A DNA stretch of 45,959 bases, taken from Flavonifractor avistercoris. Lineage in GTDB: Bacteria; Bacillota; Clostridia; Oscillospirales; Oscillospiraceae. A model generated the notes under the pieces. It had not been told where the DNA came from. It saw only the letters and a program-made list of their open reading frames with translations, and did no database searches. The translations under genes were made by a program, and so were the position numbers. Below, piece after piece: positions 43,968 through 45,959 of this stretch; position 1 is the stretch's first letter, and the number at the start of each line of letters is the position of its first letter. The stretch is from positions 1 to 45,959 of the forward strand of contig DWXT01000065.1 of the NCBI GenBank assembly GCA_019119085.1. The letters run 5' to 3'.

Positions 43968-44882
43968 TCAGCCGAACAGCCCGGCGGAGAGGTACCGCTC
44001 CCCGGTGTCGGGGAGGATCACGGCGATGGTCTTGCCCGCCATGTCCGGCCGGCGGGAGAGGGCCCGGGCGGCGTGGGCCGCCGCGCCGGAGGACACGCCG
44101 GCCAGCACCCCCTCGCTGCGGGCCAGCTCCCGGGCGGCGGCATAGGCCTCGTCGCCGGTGACGGTCATGATCTCGTCCACCACGGACAGCTCCAGGGTGC
44201 CGGGGACAAAGCCCGCGCCGATGCCCTGGATCTTGTGGGGCCCCGGCCTGCCGCCGGAGAGAACGGGGGACTCGGCGGGCTCCACCGCCACCACGCGGAC
44301 GGCCGGGTTCCGCTCCTTGAGGTAGCGGCCGGTGCCGGTGATGGTGCCGCCGGAGCCCACAGCGGCCACCAGCACGTCCACGTTCCCCTCGGTGTCCTCC
44401 CACAGCTCTGGGCCGGTGGTCTCGTAGTGGGCCCGGGCGTTGGCCGGATTGTTGAACTGGTCGGGCATCCAGGCGCCGGGGGTGGTTTCCAGCAGCTCGC
44501 TGGCCTTTTCGATGGCCCCGGCCATGCCCTTTGCCCCGTCGGTGAGCACCAGCTCCGCCCCCAGGGCGGAGAGCAGGGCGCGGCGCTCGGCGCTCATGGT
44601 CTCCGGCATGGTGAGCACCACCCGGTAGCCCCGCAGGCGCCCGATGTAGGCCAGGGCCACACCGGTGTTGCCGCTGGTGGGCTCCACGATCACCGCGCCG
44701 GGGCGCAGGATGCCCCGCTCCTCGGCGTCGCGGATCATGTACAGCCCCGCCCGATCCTTGGCGGAGGACAGGGGATTGAAGCTCTCCAGCTTGGCAAGCA
44801 GGCCGCCGCCGGGGGCGAACCGCTCCAGCCGGAGCAGGGGGGTGCGCCCGATCAGCTCGGGCAGAGTGTTGGCAATGCGCAT
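43968..44882 (-). CDS. cysK: Cysteine synthase (O-acetylserine sulfhydrylase)
   Basis: PLP enzyme making cysteine from O-acetylserine and sulfide. 304 residues; PLP lysine K42 in NPLSSAKDRAG, the TSGNTG loop (about 69-74), GSGGTITG phosphate loop and the C-terminal EGVLAGVSSGAA. ATG at 44882 has AAAGGAGG at 8 nt. The usual NPGGSVKDR is NPLSSAKDR here, a modest change. Own promoter (44910-44938) and terminator; the neighbouring convergent Rrf2 protein is a possible regulator. Confidence 0.94.
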   Translation of the reverse strand: MRIANTLPELIGRTPLLRLERFAPGGGLLAKLESFNPLSSAKDRAGLYMIRDAEERGILRPGAVIVEPTSGNTGVALAYIGRLRGYRVVLTMPETMSAERRALLSALGAELVLTDGAKGMAGAIEKASELLETTPGAWMPDQFNNPANARAHYETTGPELWEDTEGNVDVLVAAVGSGGTITGTGRYLKERNPAVRVVAVEPAESPVLSGGRPGPHKIQGIGAGFVPGTLELSVVDEIMTVTGDEAYAAARELARSEGVLAGVSSGAAAHAARALSRRPDMAGKTIAVILPDTGERYLSAGLFG

Positions 44883-44909
44883 AGGCGGAGCCTCCTTTTC
44901 TTTTTCCCC

Positions 44910-44938
44910 AGTATAGCACGCCGTCCCCCGCCGCACAA
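44910..44938 (-). promoter_or_regulatory. Promoter of cysK
   Basis: On the minus strand TTGTGC (44933-44938), 17 nt, TATACT (44910-44915). The -35 touches the terminator hairpin of the HTH gene. Confidence 0.75.
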
Positions 44939-44971
44939 GGGCGGCCCGGCGCAAAATCCGCCGGGCCGCCC
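44939..44971 (-). terminator. Terminator hairpin after the HTH gene
   Basis: GGGCGGCCCGGCG (44939-44951) pairs over 13 bp with 44959-44971. The T run on the minus strand is weak (TTGTG). Confidence 0.6.
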
Positions 44972-44981
44972 CTGCACGCGT

Positions 44982-45407
44982 TCAAAAGAGCGTCTTTTCA
45001 TTTTCCACAAACAGCCGGTCGTTGATCTCCCCCAGGGAGATGCCGTGCACCAGGCCGTAGCTGATGACGGCGTCCCGCTTGTGGCGGGGATAGAGCTGGG
45101 CGAAGCCGGCCTGCCGCAGCAGCTCCTGGGTCTCCTCCAGGGTGGCCTCCAGCCCCAGGCACAGACAGAGCAGCCGATCCCGGGAGGGGCTGCGCCGGCC
45201 GGAGAACACCTGGTGGAGGTAGACCTCGCTCATACCCGCCCGCCGGGCCAGGGCGGCCTTGGAGATGGACTTTTTTTCGTAGAGCTCTGACAGCAGCTGG
45301 GAGACGGCCTGCTCCGAAAAGGCATCCCGGTTTTCACTGACATATTCCCCCAGGCTGGACGCCTGCATCAGCTCCTGATTGAGCTGTCCGGTGGATTTCC
45401 GTTCCAC
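44982..45407 (-). CDS. HTH regulator paired with a protein kinase
   Basis: A 141-residue cytoplasmic protein with a central XRE-like helix-turn-helix (ISKAALARRAGMSEVYLHQVFSGRRSPSRDRLLCLCLGL, about 52-90) and a C-terminal helical region that looks like a second, weaker HTH (LYPRHKRDAVISYGLVHGISLGEINDRL). GTG at 45407 has GGGAGG at 7 nt. It is divergent from a serine/threonine-kinase-like gene, with overlapping promoters, so it may be the kinase's target or regulator. Specific DNA site unknown. Confidence 0.8.
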   Translation of the reverse strand: MERKSTGQLNQELMQASSLGEYVSENRDAFSEQAVSQLLSELYEKKSISKAALARRAGMSEVYLHQVFSGRRSPSRDRLLCLCLGLEATLEETQELLRQAGFAQLYPRHKRDAVISYGLVHGISLGEINDRLFVENEKTLF

Positions 45408-45420
45408 ATGCGTTCCTCCC

Positions 45421-45466
45421 TTTACTTTTACTGGCGAATTGTATATACTAACTTTACAGCATTCAA
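45421..45466. promoter_or_regulatory. Overlapping divergent promoters (HTH gene and kinase gene)
   Basis: Minus strand: TTGAAT (45461-45466), 17 nt, TACAAT (45438-45443). Plus strand: TTTACT (45421-45426), 17 nt, TATACT (45444-45449). The two -10 boxes are adjacent, so only one polymerase can bind at a time. Confidence 0.65.
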
Positions 45467-45506
45467 AAGCCGGATACAATATGCGCCCAGCATAGGGCTT
45501 GCAATT

Positions 45507-45959
45507 TTGGGGGCGGTCGGCATTTACCAATGGCTGGACAACGTCCTGCGGACGGAATATGAGGAGGTCAGGCTGCTCAAGCAGAGCGGCCGGGGCAGCG
45601 TGCGCCTCATCCGCCACCGGGCCACGGGGCGGCGGTTCATCCTGCGGCGGTACAGCGGGGAGGCGGAGGTGTACCGGAAGCTGCTGGACTACAGCTGCCC
45701 CAACCTGCCCGAGACGCCGGAGGTGGCGGTGGACGCCCGCCCGGGGGAGGGCGTCAGGAGCCTGGTGCTGGAGGAGTACGTCCAGGGGGACACCCTGGAC
45801 TTCCTGCTGCGGGAGGCCCTGTTCACGCCGGAGGAGGTGCGCAAGACCGCCCGGCAGCTGTGCCGGGCCCTGTGGGTGCTCCACTCCCTGGGGGCCGTCC
45901 ACCGGGACGTGAAGCCGGAAAACGTGATTCTCCGGGGGGACGAGGCGGTGCTTATCGAC
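45507..45959 (+). CDS. Serine/threonine protein kinase-like protein, 3' end outside the window
   Basis: The open frame runs to the last base. It shows a small N-lobe (RTEYEEVRLLKQSGRGSVRLIRHRATGRRFILRRYSGEAEVYRKLL, by position about 13-58, with glycine-loop-like GRGSV and a FILRRY in place of the usual VAIK, so the canonical lysine is not evident), a hinge (LVLEEYVQGDTLDFLL), and the catalytic loop HRDVKPENVIL with the start of the following strand (AVLID). No ATG precedes the conserved text; TTG at 45507 or the ATT at 45522 (giving the family-like I/M-YQWL start) are candidates. Divergent from the HTH gene. Confidence 0.75.
   Translation, partial: MGAVGIYQWLDNVLRTEYEEVRLLKQSGRGSVRLIRHRATGRRFILRRYSGEAEVYRKLLDYSCPNLPETPEVAVDARPGEGVRSLVLEEYVQGDTLDFLLREALFTPEEVRKTARQLCRALWVLHSLGAVHRDVKPENVILRGDEAVLID

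Noticed and set aside
1..45959. CRISPR arrays, rRNA and tRNA genes, phage structural genes, transposase genes
   Set aside because: No regularly spaced repeats, no recognisable RNA genes and no transposase, integrase or RAYT frames were found. Machinery for the small elements must lie elsewhere, if present.

Overview
The window is about 46 kb of high-GC bacterial chromosome. ECF sigma/anti-sigma, SLH-domain wall proteins, an LCP enzyme, SpoVB/MurJ-like flippase, Tyr-rich attenuator, near-consensus sigma-A promoters with 17-nt spacers and strong purine-rich Shine-Dalgarno (SD) sites all point to a Gram-positive anaerobe. My best guess is a high-GC member of the Oscillospirales (Flavonifractor/Lawsonibacter-like). 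That placement is inference from gene content and repeat style, not from a database match. Bases 1 to about 76 are AT-rich, unlike everything else, and cut proS in mid-domain, so the left end looks like a chimeric join.

Layout. 77-4831: proS, two unknown proteins, then a minus-strand run murE-like > queG-like > CBS-domain protein. 4832-5640: gene-free mosaic of repeats. 5633-6185: XRE repressor and a divergent small gene around a perfect consensus promoter with two operator copies. 6191-8501: small protein, ATP-grasp ligase and Asp/Glu racemase, possibly making and attaching D-aspartate to peptidoglycan. 8525-8893: repeats. 8904-14409: bifunctional rel, recJ, M42 peptidase. 14648-19390: YbaK deacylase, a secreted copper-amine-oxidase-like/DUF4358 protein, a radical SAM + DUF4130 DNA-repair pair behind a LexA box, a TIGR04076 protein and a GNAT. 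19700-24255: two SLH surface proteins (M15 peptidase; RCC1 repeats). 24427-28433: nitroreductase and a Crp/Fnr-SBP-permease-ATPase operon. 28591-34420: small protein, LCP enzyme, NADP alcohol dehydrogenase, anti-sigma/ECF pair, COG2509 flavoprotein. 34421-35294: second repeat island. 35295-40946: purine nucleoside phosphorylase, MTA/SAH deaminase, SpoVB/MurJ-like flippase, MazG, HU, RqcP-like S4 protein. 41002-43404: tyrosine operon (Tyr-rich leader and terminator, DAHP synthase, prephenate dehydrogenase). 43471-45959: Rrf2 regulator, cysteine synthase, HTH regulator and a divergent protein kinase cut by the window end.

The most unusual content lies between the genes. (1) A tandem four-hairpin element occurs in three clear copies (16076-16264, 19436-19639, 26411-26664) and two diverged ones (8525-8760, 14435-14599). 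Linkers are nearly identical while stem sequences differ but still pair. The clear copies sit at gene 3' ends, flanked by short duplications that include a stop codon or terminator. (2) A second class of 152-168 bp inserts sits at gene 5' ends (racemase, prephenate dehydrogenase, S4 protein). Here the start region of the host gene, 34-61 bp, is duplicated on both sides, leaving an intact downstream gene and an upstream leader-like fragment. Two of these share linkers with covarying stems. (3) GTAG-plus-hairpin REP-like units are scattered through the window and supply the stop codon of two genes. (4) A composite repeat occurs twice, 30 kb apart.

Overall, ordinary housekeeping and cell-envelope genes have been repeatedly invaded by small structured elements whose insertions leave reading frames intact.
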